64,000 nt of DNA, from positions 124,001 through 188,000 of the forward strand of contig JBBSEX010000008.1 in the NCBI GenBank assembly GCA_038239345.1. Direction: 5' to 3'. Source of the DNA: JBBSEX01 sp038239345. GTDB taxonomy: Bacteria > Acidobacteriota > Terriglobia > Bryobacterales > Bryobacteraceae. Under the pieces are notes generated by a model. It searched no databases and was not told the DNA's origin. It saw only the letters and a program-made list of their open reading frames with translations. The first letter of the stretch is position 1. Each line of letters begins with the position of its first letter. Below are positions 52,835-62,301 of this stretch, one piece after another. A program made the position numbers and the translations under genes.

Positions 52835-53116
52835 TTATGAAGTACGAAGAATCAGATGCTCGGCGGTTTCGCGGCGGAGCGCAACTTCCGAGCCATCAAC
52901 CCGAAAAACACGGGGATCGCCACCCGGGGCGCTATTCGCCGGAGTTACTATTTGTCCTGGAAGGAAACCGAGTTCCATCAGCCGGCGGGCAACATCGTCC
53001 GGCAATTCCACGCGGTCGAGAATACCTTGTTCGCCGTCGTTGAGTTCCACCGCTGTCGCGGCGACAGACTGTTTCCGGCGTGCTTTTCGGAACAGCTTGT
53101 TGAAACTCACTTGCAT
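52835..53116 (-). CDS. feoA: Ferrous iron transport protein A
   Basis: A 93-residue SH3-like FeoA (LNDGEQGILDRVELPDDVAR, RLMELGFLPGQIVTPANSAP, then RVDGSEVALRRETAEHLIL) with the family's final SEVALRR-type strand. An N-terminal extension rich in Lys and Arg of about 20 residues precedes the core. It starts at ATG 53116, a few bases after the predicted start site. Same strand and operon as feoB. Confidence 0.93.
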   Translation of the reverse strand: MQVSFNKLFRKARRKQSVAATAVELNDGEQGILDRVELPDDVARRLMELGFLPGQIVTPANSAPGGDPRVFRVDGSEVALRRETAEHLILRTS

Positions 53117-53124
53117 ATACCTTC

Positions 53125-53153
53125 AGTATCAGCCCAGATATTCTGCTTGTCAA
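53125..53153 (-). promoter_or_regulatory. Predicted promoter of feoAB
   Basis: On the minus strand TTGACA (53153-53148) matches consensus and GATACT (53130-53125) follows after exactly 17 bases. Transcription would start close to 53118, leaving almost no leader before ATG 53116. No Fur-box palindrome was recognised, though AT-rich TGATACTGAAGGTATATGCA beside it could hold a weak site. Confidence 0.65.
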
Positions 53154-53337
53154 GATGTGCTGAATTAGCTGGTTGCCGGTCCAGCCCCGGGCACAGTGGC
53201 GGGTGGAACGGAGGCGGTGGTGGGAAGTCCAAAATCCTTCAGATAAAGTCGGGCCGGATTATCCATCGCGAAGCAGTATGCCGGAATGCGCGGGGAGAAA
53301 CGATGATCACTATGCTAAGACGTATTCCGTCAACTCT

Positions 53338-54366
53338 TCAGAGCAGGTCTTGATCGCAGCGGAAGAGGGTAGCGCCCCAGGAATAGCCGACTCCGAACCC
53401 AACCGCCATCACAAGTGACCCGCTTACTAACTGTCCATTTGAAGCGGCGTGCTTGAGTGCGATCGGAATGGTAGACGACACAGTATTCCCACAGTCGCCC
53501 ATTGCCATAACGAACTTTTCGGGCGGGATGCCGAGTCGTTTTCGCAAATGATCGAGCATATAACGATTGGCTTGATGAAAAACAAATAAGTCTATTTGCT
53601 CCAGAGACAGACCAGATTTATCAAGCAGGCGGCGGACGCTATCGGGTACGGCACTCAAAGTGAAATTAAAGATCTCAGGGCCGTTCATAAACAGGTTGTC
53701 AGGAGCGCGCACGTTGCCCTGCTCGTCTTCCACCTCGCAGACCGTTGCCTCTGAGGCGGGACGTCGCATTCCGCCCGCGGGTACGATCAAATTAGGTCCG
53801 CCCGATCCATCGGTGCCATACACGAAGGGCCCGAGCAGGGGACTCGCGGACTTGTTGGCGCTCAGCAGAGTGGCCGCGGCGGCGTCCCCGAAGATCGTCC
53901 GAACGCTGCGATCTCGAGGATGCAGGAACTTGCTGTATGTCTCGGCGGTTAGCAATAGAACGTTATTAGCCTGCCCGGAGAATATCAATGCTTCGGCTAG
54001 ACCCAATCCGTAGATATATCCACTGCAACCCAAATTGAAATCAAGTGCTCCCGTTGTCGTGGGAATTGCCAATCGATCCTGCACAAGACAAGCGGTGGTC
54101 GGCAGAAAATGATCCGGGCTCTGGGTGCATAACAGCAGATAGTCGATATCCGCGGGAGAGCAAGCGCCGGAACGGAAGAGTTTCTGTGCCGCGGCTACCG
54201 CAAGATCGGATGAGCACTCGTTATCCGCAGAGATATGCCGACATGTAATGCCCGTTTTTGCATCGATTTTGGCGACAGTCCATTCGGGGAATTCCTCCGC
54301 AAGTTGGGAGGTTGTGAGTGTGCCTTCCGGAAGGTAATATTCGATCGCGCGGATTGCGGCGTGCAT
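53338..54366 (-). CDS. 3-oxoacyl-ACP synthase III family protein
   Basis: About 342 residues with the KAS III triad: Cys in FNLGCSGYIYGL (about 114), His in FVFHQANRYMLDH and Asn in CGNTVSSTIPIAL. ATG 54366 has GGAG 7 bases upstream; an in-frame start at 54384 lies within the ACP gene. It ends after about 220 bases of non-coding DNA to feoA. Coupled with an acyl carrier protein gene (overlap or near-overlap of stop and start) and a divergent acyltransferase, it is more likely a specialised KAS III than the housekeeping FabH. Confidence 0.88.
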   Translation of the reverse strand: MHAAIRAIEYYLPEGTLTTSQLAEEFPEWTVAKIDAKTGITCRHISADNECSSDLAVAAAQKLFRSGACSPADIDYLLLCTQSPDHFLPTTACLVQDRLAIPTTTGALDFNLGCSGYIYGLGLAEALIFSGQANNVLLLTAETYSKFLHPRDRSVRTIFGDAAAATLLSANKSASPLLGPFVYGTDGSGGPNLIVPAGGMRRPASEATVCEVEDEQGNVRAPDNLFMNGPEIFNFTLSAVPDSVRRLLDKSGLSLEQIDLFVFHQANRYMLDHLRKRLGIPPEKFVMAMGDCGNTVSSTIPIALKHAASNGQLVSGSLVMAVGFGVGYSWGATLFRCDQDLL

Positions 54367-54380
54367 TGGCGGCTCCGAAA

Positions 54381-54608
54381 TCAAGCTCCGACTTTAGCGA
54401 GTTTCAGAAGATCCTCCACTGTTTCGCATGCCGCGAGTTGGCGCGGCGCTAGGCGCGAACCGTTGTATTCGTCGGCCAAAGCCATAAAAGAGATCATGGC
54501 AGTCGAGTCCCACAGCGGAATGTCTTCCAGTTTCTCGGGACCTTGCAGGGTGCCTTCCTGAAATTCAAGCGACTGGTCGAGCTTACTCAGGAATTCCTTG
54601 CGGGTCAT
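54381..54608 (-). CDS. Acyl carrier protein
   Basis: A 75-residue carrier protein with the phosphopantetheine serine in PLWDSTAMISFMALA (DS motif), a helix of acidic residues around it and a short C-terminal helix. Variation from the canonical DSL(D/E) (here DSTA) suggests a dedicated ACP. It lies just before the KAS III-like gene with a few bases between stop and start, so the pair probably works together in one acyl-transfer pathway. Confidence 0.9.
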   Translation of the reverse strand: MTRKEFLSKLDQSLEFQEGTLQGPEKLEDIPLWDSTAMISFMALADEYNGSRLAPRQLAACETVEDLLKLAKVGA

Positions 54609-54664
54609 GGTACCTTGATTTTAGCATTACTGCTTGGCCGGTCGATGCTAGACCGATCGATTAG

Positions 54665-55414
54665 ATGAGTTTCTCAGCTTCGTTCATTCTTAAGATAAAG
54701 CAGGCAGAAACGCCGTTTTTCAGGGGGCTTCGGGCTATCGGAAGGGCGGTGCTTTCGCCGTCGGCTCCCCGCATCCCCGCTTTTCTGAGGCCTCCTCTCC
54801 GGGCCTTGTACGGCTTCCACTTCGCGGTAATTGCCTTGTGGCACTCCTTTCGGAATGTATGTTACAACCAGCCGTTATTTCAGGCACGCTGCACCTCCTA
54901 TGGGAGGAGTGTCGTAATCGACCGGCTTCCGTTCGTCACCGGTCCAGTAGAGATTCACATCGGGAATCACTGCTGGATCGGCGGACAAGTGAATGTGCTT
55001 TCCGCGTACGTCAAGGACAAGCCGCGGCTTGTTCTCAAGGACTACGCCGAAGTTGGTTGGAACGTGACCATTGCAGTAGCGAAAGAAGTGATCATTGAAG
55101 AGCACGCGCGAGTGTCCTTCGATTGCCGAATCTCAGACACTGACGGGCACCCGCGCGAAGCCGACCTAAGAGCTAAAAACTCTCCTGTCCATGTCCGCGA
55201 TGTAAAGCCTGTGCGAATTTGTAAGCACGCTTGGATTGGAAATGGATCATTCATAATGAAAGGCGTTACCATCGGCGAAGGAGCCGTGATCGGAGCGAAC
55301 AGCGTGGTGATTTCGGACATCCCTCCTTATTCGTTGGCGCTTGGCAATCCCGCCGAGGTTTTTTTGAGGAATTTCGGACGTCCGTCGCAAAGAGCCTCTC
55401 GCGAAACTCCCTAA
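54665..55414 (+). CDS. Hexapeptide-repeat acyltransferase (LbH fold)
   Basis: A 249-residue acyltransferase with a left-handed beta-helix: repeats such as VEIHIGNHCWIGGQVNVLSA, LVLKDYAEVGWNVTIAVAKE, ARVSFDCRISDTDGHP and KHAWIGNGSFIMKGVTIGEG, ending in AVIGANSVVISDIPPYSLAL then GNPAEVFLRNF. An N-terminal region of about 90 residues with a membrane-proximal hydrophobic part precedes it. It is divergent from the ACP/KAS III pair, 56 bases apart, which suggests a joint role in acylating a glycan or lipid. Confidence 0.88.
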   Translation: MSFSASFILKIKQAETPFFRGLRAIGRAVLSPSAPRIPAFLRPPLRALYGFHFAVIALWHSFRNVCYNQPLFQARCTSYGRSVVIDRLPFVTGPVEIHIGNHCWIGGQVNVLSAYVKDKPRLVLKDYAEVGWNVTIAVAKEVIIEEHARVSFDCRISDTDGHPREADLRAKNSPVHVRDVKPVRICKHAWIGNGSFIMKGVTIGEGAVIGANSVVISDIPPYSLALGNPAEVFLRNFGRPSQRASRETP

Positions 55415-55441
55415 GCCCGCTCGCAGGAGCCAATGCCGGGA

Positions 55442-56812
55442 TTAATCTAAGCGCAGTGTGCCCAGCACCGTAATCCTGTCGATATCGATGCCGCTTCCAC
55501 CTTCAATCGGATACACAGCCAGTTCTTGCGGCGGACCATCCGGGGTATACAGACGCGCGTGCTTCCAGTCACCTAACACATGCACGGTGACAGATTCACT
55601 CGGCAAATCGGTGTAATTCAACAGGTGAACCAAGGCACTCTTGCCGTCGGGGGTCTCCAGTAAGCTGAACAATATGCTAGCCGTGTTAAATGTGCGGGCG
55701 CCGAAATTCTTGCGGACAGTGGCGTTATAAGTCACTTCCCACATCTTCTGAATCTCTTGCCATTGCTGCCGGCTAAGTACGGTTTGGCGGTCGGAAATAG
55801 GCGGGAATCGCCAGGCTTTCGGCGGATCCACAAGCACGCCGCCGTGGTCTTTAAAATCCTGCAAGGCCTGCCTCTGCTGCACATCCAGCGAGGCCGCATC
55901 GACATCCAACACTACCCGCGCGCCATGGAGACTTTCGTTCGCCAGACGCCGCGTTGGCAGGGGACGAACCGAGGTATGCTGCACCGCCATCATATCGAGC
56001 AGACTCCCCGATAGCAGGCCTCCTGTATTGGCGTCCTGAACCAGTGCGAGTTGGCTGTATTGGTGATAGCGTTGCCATTCGCGCTTGCCGTCGAAGTAGG
56101 TTTGATACGCCGCGATCTTGCGCCAGTCATCGGCCGCTTCTTTGTCGCCACGGAGCAAACGAGCGGCGAAATTGTCATCGAAGCTCATCACCCAACGGGC
56201 GCCCGCCGTTGCGGCATCTGCTATCGAGACGGCATACTGTTCCACGGAATGCGCGATCTTTGGCGGCGGCTTTACCGAAATCCATACCGCAGAGTCTGTC
56301 GCGGCGCGCACAAAACGCAGGAAGCCGGTATTGGTGTTGATCCACGGCGTGCTGGTCGGCCCCATCATGTGCTCGCCGCCGTTCTGCACTTCGATGCCCG
56401 GCCAGACCCCTTGCCAGGTGCCCACTACCGGGTCGCCGCTATCCAGGCGGATGTGCGCTCGCGATGGCAGCTCAATCACCGTGAGGCCACTACCCGTCAA
56501 CGAATCGCGCAAACGATTTCCCAGGGCGGGATTATATTCGCCTTCCAGGGCCACGCCGTCCATGTGCAGACGCACCGCTTCCCGGGCGTATTCTATCGGC
56601 GTAGCTTCCGGATGCAGCACCGCAACCGTGGCGATTTTATCTTTCGCGGCTCTCTGTAAAAGCGGCGGATTCCAGTTGTCATGCTCCAGCAGAACGCAAT
56701 TAACCGGAGTGCCGGCTAGTAATTCCAGAGACTTCGGCTCGCTGGATGGCCATCGAACCGGAACCCAATCGGGCGCGGCGGCAATCAGCAGCAGAGCGAA
56801 AATCATACTCAA
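55442..56812 (-). CDS. Exported protein of unknown function
   Basis: A 456-residue protein with a hydrophobic N-terminus (MSMIFALLLIAAAPDW). The first half (LLQRAAKDKIATVAVLHPEA, EYAREAVRLHMDGVALEGEY) recalls a TIM-barrel with glycosidase-like acidic residues, and residues GVWPGIEVQNGGEHMMGPTS are well kept in appearance. The second half ends in LLNYTDLPSESVTVHVLGDW, a beta-sandwich-like motif as in many glycoside hydrolases. It could be a distant GH or polysaccharide-binding protein. It ends 23 bases after the TonB-receptor-like gene begins upstream, so they may be an operon. Confidence 0.72.
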   Translation of the reverse strand: MSMIFALLLIAAAPDWVPVRWPSSEPKSLELLAGTPVNCVLLEHDNWNPPLLQRAAKDKIATVAVLHPEATPIEYAREAVRLHMDGVALEGEYNPALGNRLRDSLTGSGLTVIELPSRAHIRLDSGDPVVGTWQGVWPGIEVQNGGEHMMGPTSTPWINTNTGFLRFVRAATDSAVWISVKPPPKIAHSVEQYAVSIADAATAGARWVMSFDDNFAARLLRGDKEAADDWRKIAAYQTYFDGKREWQRYHQYSQLALVQDANTGGLLSGSLLDMMAVQHTSVRPLPTRRLANESLHGARVVLDVDAASLDVQQRQALQDFKDHGGVLVDPPKAWRFPPISDRQTVLSRQQWQEIQKMWEVTYNATVRKNFGARTFNTASILFSLLETPDGKSALVHLLNYTDLPSESVTVHVLGDWKHARLYTPDGPPQELAVYPIEGGSGIDIDRITVLGTLRLD

Positions 56813-56835
56813 ACTCTATCAATAATTGTCTTGAA

Positions 56836-59061
56836 TTATCGCGCGCGCCGAAAGTGATACGTTACCGAGGCCGTTACGTACGACTTCAACGGGAATCCCG
56901 TGATGCGCTCGAAGGGTGCGCCTTCGCCGGCGATTGCCAGGGTCTCCAAGGTCTGTCCACCGTAGCCGCTGGCGAGAAAGAAATTCACGCCCAGATCGAT
57001 ACCCTTGCTTTCAAATGGGCGGATAACCGCTCCCCGGAATTCGCGGACCGGTACCGCGATGAATCCATCGCCCAGCGGTTTTTTGCCGACGTGTTCATAT
57101 TCGCCGCGGGCCACAAGTCCGAACGGAAGCTTGTTGCTGGTTACCAGGAAATCCCAAATCAACCGGGGTGCTTCGGGTGTGGGCTCGCCCGTATTGCGGT
57201 CCCGGGCATCGGCCTTGGCAAACAATCCCTGAACCGATCCAAACGAAAAATTACGCCGGGCAGTCAACGTGATCGATTTAACGATTCCCGGCCCCTCATC
57301 TTCCTGCAAGCCCGTATCGTTGGAGATTCGCGCCAGTTGCTGCGCCGTTGTGACGTGGGCCAGGGTGACGCGGAAGTCGGTTTGGGCGATTGTCTTGCTA
57401 ACTACCAGCTGGTAAGCACGCGCCTTACTGACGATCGTGCCGCCTTCAACGGCCGTCGTACCGATTCGCGGGTCGTTCACGTGAAACGCCTGCCCGTAAC
57501 TCAACGCCACCGTCGGCAGGATCGACATGGATTCGGAGGGCATGAAAGTAATAGTGCGTTTGGGAGAATTGACGCCTTGCCGCCGTGCAAAAGAAAAAGC
57601 CGGACGATATAGATCCGTATTATTGAAATTCACTTCGTCATGGCGAATGCCGATGTTGTAATGCAGAAATCGATTGATCGCTCCGTCCGCCGACACGAAA
57701 GGACTATAGAAATTAATCGTCACATTGTTGGCGGTTAGCGGTTGGAAAACGCCCGCATCGTCGGCCTTGTCCAGATCCAGAGCCCGCGGAGCCTCCCGCC
57801 GCAGATCCAATCCCGACAGCAGCGTGAAGTGACTGTTCACCCTATTTACGTACAGGACGTCTTGTGAGGTGACATTGCGATGCTCGCTTTGGCGGATCAA
57901 GCCGTCGCCGAAGTTTGGCCGCACGTCCAGAATATAGTAGCGATAGAACGCCGAGAATTGTAACTGCTGGCGGCTGCTGAGGTGCCACACATCGTTCAGA
58001 ATTAGCGCGCCGTTGGCCGTCTCTTCCTGTTGCCGGGCATCGTAAGTTTCGTTCGGAACGTGGACGCCGACGGGAATCAATCCCGGCTGGAACGCGACGC
58101 CATAATATCCGATGCCATAGACCGTTACGTCATGTTTCCCCCGAGTGAAAACTTTTGAAGTATTCACCTTGAACTGCTTGCGATGCTCTAACCGATCTAG
58201 AAATCCGTTGCCATATCCGAGTTCCACGCCAACCCAAAACTTATTCGCCGGATTGCGCGGGCTCCAACCCGCCACCAGATTCACATCGCGATAATCCATC
58301 GTTAGCCGGGCCATCGGCTCCAGGCGCTCACGCAAACCAAACGTGATTGCGGTGTTGACGGAATTATTGCCCTCGCGCACATTAAACGCCGCGCCATCGG
58401 TCTGCACGTTTTCAATCGCGATGGGGATGATCACATTCGGATCGGCGTAACCGTTTCCGTGGGCATTCGCCGGCAAATTATTGGGATAGAGGTATCCGCC
58501 AATCTGGAAAAACATGGCGATCGGTTCGCCATGATCGCCGGCAACACCGGGCGCGAAATATTGGGGAGGCTTTATGCCGCCGGCGGGCGATTCGACAGGC
58601 AAACCGGGAATAGAAATGGGCATTCCGGGCCGCCCTGGATTAGCATCCAGGGTCTCTTCGCGCACCAGGACGCGCTGCGCGGGATCGGGAGCGAAGATTC
58701 CCACATCCTGCACGGTTCCGACGACGGTGATGGATTGATTTTGCGCTGCCAGCTGCGAAAATTGGATGTCTTCCCGCGCCATCAAGGCTACGGTGACGAC
58801 GACAGTACGGGTGATGACGGGAAAGCCGGAGGTTTCCGCCGTCAGACGATACTCGCCGGCATCCAGAACTGAAAAAAGGAATTGGCCATCGCCCTGACTC
58901 TTGGTTGTGTAGGTGGAAGAATCCGCGCGGCGCACGATGCGCACCGTCGCCCCGGAGATCATCGCGCCTTGGGGATCGGTCAGTCTTCCGGAAATTCCCG
59001 TTTCGGCGCCCGCCAGGGCCACAAAGTAGAGGAGAAAGAAAATTCCGCTGCCGGCTGTCAT
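56836..59061 (-). CDS. TonB-receptor-like outer membrane protein with CarboxypepD_reg domain
   Basis: About 741 residues from ATG 59061, with AAGGA about 6 bases upstream and a signal (MTAGSGIFFLLYFVALAGAE). An N-terminal carboxypeptidase regulatory-like domain (GISGRLTDPQGAMISGATVR, GDGQFLFSVLDAGEYRLTAE) is followed by a plug-like part and a long beta-barrel ending in the aromatic sequence SVTYHFRRAR. This layout is typical of acidobacterial TonB-receptor-like proteins; a canonical TonB box was not recognised. Substrate unknown. Followed by an exported hydrolase-like gene. Confidence 0.82.
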   Translation of the reverse strand: MTAGSGIFFLLYFVALAGAETGISGRLTDPQGAMISGATVRIVRRADSSTYTTKSQGDGQFLFSVLDAGEYRLTAETSGFPVITRTVVVTVALMAREDIQFSQLAAQNQSITVVGTVQDVGIFAPDPAQRVLVREETLDANPGRPGMPISIPGLPVESPAGGIKPPQYFAPGVAGDHGEPIAMFFQIGGYLYPNNLPANAHGNGYADPNVIIPIAIENVQTDGAAFNVREGNNSVNTAITFGLRERLEPMARLTMDYRDVNLVAGWSPRNPANKFWVGVELGYGNGFLDRLEHRKQFKVNTSKVFTRGKHDVTVYGIGYYGVAFQPGLIPVGVHVPNETYDARQQEETANGALILNDVWHLSSRQQLQFSAFYRYYILDVRPNFGDGLIRQSEHRNVTSQDVLYVNRVNSHFTLLSGLDLRREAPRALDLDKADDAGVFQPLTANNVTINFYSPFVSADGAINRFLHYNIGIRHDEVNFNNTDLYRPAFSFARRQGVNSPKRTITFMPSESMSILPTVALSYGQAFHVNDPRIGTTAVEGGTIVSKARAYQLVVSKTIAQTDFRVTLAHVTTAQQLARISNDTGLQEDEGPGIVKSITLTARRNFSFGSVQGLFAKADARDRNTGEPTPEAPRLIWDFLVTSNKLPFGLVARGEYEHVGKKPLGDGFIAVPVREFRGAVIRPFESKGIDLGVNFFLASGYGGQTLETLAIAGEGAPFERITGFPLKSYVTASVTYHFRRAR

Positions 59062-59166
59062 CCTCGTTCCTTTCGGGGTGCTCCATAACGTGTCACGTTG
59101 TAGCACGAATCGCAAAATAGTATTACGAAGTTGCGACCCGATTGGATGTAAGAAGAGAGGAAATTC

Positions 59167-60309
59167 TTAGCGGATTTGGCTACGACGGCGGATCGCTAAG
59201 GCCGCGAAGCCTAGCAGACCAACGATATAGAGGGCCGCCGGGGAAGGCTCGGGCACCGCGGCGTTGGCGATCGCCGAAAGCGACCGGCGGGAAACAATCG
59301 GATCCAACCGGAAGGCCCGCTCCGTCCCGTTGTACCAACCGTCCCCGACAATTTGACCGCTACCGTTAATGCCCATCGCTTGCGTTAACTCCCATCCTGA
59401 ATCCGCGCCAATCAGTGAATTCAAATCGATCAGCAAGCCATTCCGGTAGAGAAATGCATGCGAATTCCCTCCACTCGCCAGTGAGGAATAGCCCACGACA
59501 TTTCCCGCATTGTCGATTCCGTAGGCATAGCTCGATTCGCCGCCCAAGGTGCCCAAATCCCGCAGACCGGTGCCGTTAGTGACAAACGCGTGGGAGTATC
59601 CACTGCCTGTGGTCGAACTGCCGGCCGCTTGCCCGTTATCGTTGATGGCCAGCGCATAGCTGCTGGATCCGCCCAGCGTGCCAAGCTGCCGGATGCCTCC
59701 GCCGGCGGTAAAGATAAATCCGTTGAACGTACCGCTGTCATTCATCGCGTACCCTGCCACCGCTCCGCTGGCATTGATCGCATAAGCCGACGACCAGCTT
59801 CCGCCGCTTAGCGCGCCGATGTCAAGAATCTGTCCATTCACTGTCAGGAATGCGTGTCCCTGTCCATCGGCCGTCGTCGCCATACCCGCCACTTGTCCGG
59901 CATTGTTAATCGCCAGCGCATAAGAGTCGGTTCCACCCAGACCGGGCAGGTACTGCACTCCGGCGCTTGTCCATACCGTAGCGGCCGCGCCGCCCGGCGA
60001 ATACGTCGTGCCGGCAATCGAGCCCTGCCCGTTAATCCCCGACGCCAGCCCCGGCTTCCCCGCCGCCGTCGAAAGGTCCACAAGCGTCTTTCCATCCGAT
60101 GAAAACGCGTGGGTCGCGCCACTCGCCGTTTGGGCCGAACCCACGGTCTGGCCAAGTGCGTTAATACCGCCCGCGAAAACGCTATTCCCACCCAGACTGC
60201 CCAGATCGGTTACCTGGTACAACGCCCCGGCATTTAGGCTGGACGCCGGTAACACACTAACGGCGGTGAAAAATGCAATAGCTAACGTGGTCTGGTGGCG
60301 CGTGTTCAT
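59167..60309 (-). CDS. HAF-repeat protein with PEP-CTERM sorting signal
   Basis: A 380-residue exported protein. ATG 60309 begins a signal peptide (MNTRHQTTLAIAFFTAVSVL). The body is seven or more HAF-type repeats of about 40 residues, with a core like LGTLGGSSSYALAINDNGQA and AGSSTTGSGYSHAFVT. The C-terminus is a PEP-CTERM tail: VPEPSP, then the hydrophobic helix AALYIVGLLGFAALAI and an RRR cluster. This should be cut by exosortase and attached to the cell surface; no exosortase gene is in this window. Confidence 0.88.
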   Translation of the reverse strand: MNTRHQTTLAIAFFTAVSVLPASSLNAGALYQVTDLGSLGGNSVFAGGINALGQTVGSAQTASGATHAFSSDGKTLVDLSTAAGKPGLASGINGQGSIAGTTYSPGGAAATVWTSAGVQYLPGLGGTDSYALAINNAGQVAGMATTADGQGHAFLTVNGQILDIGALSGGSWSSAYAINASGAVAGYAMNDSGTFNGFIFTAGGGIRQLGTLGGSSSYALAINDNGQAAGSSTTGSGYSHAFVTNGTGLRDLGTLGGESSYAYGIDNAGNVVGYSSLASGGNSHAFLYRNGLLIDLNSLIGADSGWELTQAMGINGSGQIVGDGWYNGTERAFRLDPIVSRRSLSAIANAAVPEPSPAALYIVGLLGFAALAIRRRSQIR

Positions 60310-60451
60310 GTTCTCTTGCCGATCTCGATAAGTGAGTATGGCACGCAATCTTGGAGCAGGCTGCCAACTATTGGTTCAATTGCGGGTGGTACTGGCGTCC
60401 TGGTCTCTATGAGGCGCATTCCCAAACCACCGCCTGCTGTATCCTAAACGC

Positions 60452-61873
60452 TTGGCTTCCAACGCCCCCTACAGCCCACGCCGCGTTGTTATCGGGTTCA
60501 CAGTACTCATCCTGGTCTACCTAACCATCGTTTACGTTATTCCCAGGCCGGCCGCTGTGAAGCCCGAAGGCTGGCACCTTACCGGGATCTTCCTCGCCAC
60601 CATTGTCGGTTCCATCCTTGAGCCCGTTCCTGCCGCCGCCATCGTTCTGATGGCAATCGCGGTTACTCCGATCTTGACCAAAGTGGAACTCGCCCGCGCC
60701 CTGTCTGGCTACAGCGATGCTGTGGTGTGGCTGGTGATTGCCGCGTTTTTCATTTCTCGCGCGCTGATCAACACCGGTTTGGCCCGCCGCATCGCGCTCC
60801 TATTCGTACGCCTCGTGGGGACGAGTTCACTGGGGGTGTCGTACGCGCTGGCCCTATCCGACATGGTGCTGGCGATGATGATTCCTTCCAACGGCGCGCG
60901 CTGCGGCGGCGTGACACTGCCCATCGTGCGCTCCATTGCCGAACTCTACGATTCGCGTCCCGGTGAAACCGCCGGCCGTTTGGGATCTTACCTGATGACC
61001 TCGGTATACCAGAGCATCTGCGTCACCACCGCGATGTTTTTCACCGGCCAAGCCAGCAACGCACTGGCTGCCTCTATTGCCAGCAAACAGTTCGGCGTTC
61101 CGATTACCTGGTCCAGTTGGTTTCTGGCGGGAATCGTTCCCGGGCTGTGCTCACTGGCCGCCGTCTCCTGGGTGGTCCTGCGGCTGAATCCGCCGGAGAT
61201 AAAGGAAACGCCCGAAGCCGCCCAGTTCGCCGCCGATAAATTGCGTGAGATGGGCCCCCTGTCGCCCAAAGAGAAGATTCTGGCTGCCGTCTTCGTGGGG
61301 GTCTGCAGCTTGTGGATCACCGGTTGGGTGGACGTCACGACTACGGCGCTGGGCGGGGTCTTCGTGCTCCTGCTTACCGGCGTGATCACATGGGAGGACT
61401 GTAAAAGCGAGAAAGCGGCCTGGGATATGTTCGTATGGTACGGCGGACTCGTGCAACTGGGCCGCCTGTTGAGCGATTTCGGAGTAACCCGGGCGTTTGC
61501 CGAGAATGTCGTCGGAACGTTTGCCAGTTCGGGCTGGATCGCCCTGTTCGGCATCACGCTGCTGATTTACTTCTACGCCCATTACGGCTTTGCCAGCATC
61601 ACCGCCCATCTGCTGGCAATGTTCCCGCCATTCATGGCCCTGCTGTTAGCGAAAGGGGCACCTGCCGGACTCACCGCTTACGCCTTTATCTGCTTCACCA
61701 ATCTATCCGCCGGACTCACCAACTACGGCACCACACCCACCCCGATGTTTTACGCCCAAGGCTACGTATCGCTGGGAAAATGGTGGCGGATCGGCCTGAT
61801 CGTCAGCTTCGTGAACATTCTAATCTGGTCCGTTGTCGGCTTCACCTGGTGGAAGATACTCCGCATCTGGTAG
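60452..61873 (+). CDS. DASS-family divalent anion:sodium symporter
   Basis: A 473-residue membrane protein with about 11-12 hydrophobic segments and the DASS family feature MVLAMMIPSNGARCGGVTLP (SNT-like motif near 150) and LTNYGTTPTPMFYAQGYV late in the protein. These proteins import dicarboxylates such as malate, succinate or citrate with sodium. The start is TTG 60452; no better ATG lies downstream at the right place. It stands alone, with the next gene on the minus strand. Confidence 0.9.
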   Translation: MASNAPYSPRRVVIGFTVLILVYLTIVYVIPRPAAVKPEGWHLTGIFLATIVGSILEPVPAAAIVLMAIAVTPILTKVELARALSGYSDAVVWLVIAAFFISRALINTGLARRIALLFVRLVGTSSLGVSYALALSDMVLAMMIPSNGARCGGVTLPIVRSIAELYDSRPGETAGRLGSYLMTSVYQSICVTTAMFFTGQASNALAASIASKQFGVPITWSSWFLAGIVPGLCSLAAVSWVVLRLNPPEIKETPEAAQFAADKLREMGPLSPKEKILAAVFVGVCSLWITGWVDVTTTALGGVFVLLLTGVITWEDCKSEKAAWDMFVWYGGLVQLGRLLSDFGVTRAFAENVVGTFASSGWIALFGITLLIYFYAHYGFASITAHLLAMFPPFMALLLAKGAPAGLTAYAFICFTNLSAGLTNYGTTPTPMFYAQGYVSLGKWWRIGLIVSFVNILIWSVVGFTWWKILRIW

Positions 61874-61878
61874 TACGC

Positions 61879-62301
61879 CTAGTTGCTGCGATCGGCCGCC
61901 ACCAGCTTCATCACTTCGGCATGCGCCAGGATGATTTCCGGATCCGCCTGAAACGCATCGTAATAATGCTTTTCAAAGCCTACGCCGTTCTCTGAGGCCC
62001 GCAGTAATTTCTTCGTCTGTTCCATGAAGCGATGCACATCGGCCTCGGCCGGCGCCTGTTCCTTGGAATCCATCGCCTCATCGATCTGGACGACAAGCCC
62101 GGAAAGGGAGTGCAGCCAGGCAAACCAGACGTCGCCGATTACCAACTGGAGGAACGTGTTGCTGGACGGAATCGGGCCGTTCGCCTTCTCGTAGTTGGCC
62201 TTCTCCTGGTCCAGCAGCAGCTTGTGCAAATCCAGCAAACGCAGGCGCAAGGCATCTAGACGCTGGTAACGCGGGTCCTGAGAACGCGGAGTAGAAGGCA
62301 T
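61879..62301 (-). CDS. Small protein of unknown function
   Basis: A 140-residue, mostly helical, acidic protein (PRYQRLDALRLRLLDLHKLL, LQLVIGDVWFAWLHSLSGLV, VVAADRSN-like end). No signal peptide or transmembrane segment. Text DVWFAWLHSLS looks conserved in style, but I do not recognise a family. It faces the DASS gene with 5 bases between stops and is divergent from rpsO. Confidence 0.7.
   Translation of the reverse strand: MPSTPRSQDPRYQRLDALRLRLLDLHKLLLDQEKANYEKANGPIPSSNTFLQLVIGDVWFAWLHSLSGLVVQIDEAMDSKEQAPAEADVHRFMEQTKKLLRASENGVGFEKHYYDAFQADPEIILAHAEVMKLVAADRSN

Noticed and set aside
56118..57612. Two long plus-strand open frames of 235 and 288 codons
   Set aside because: They lie opposite two exported-protein genes with signal peptides and coherent domains; the antisense text shows no family.
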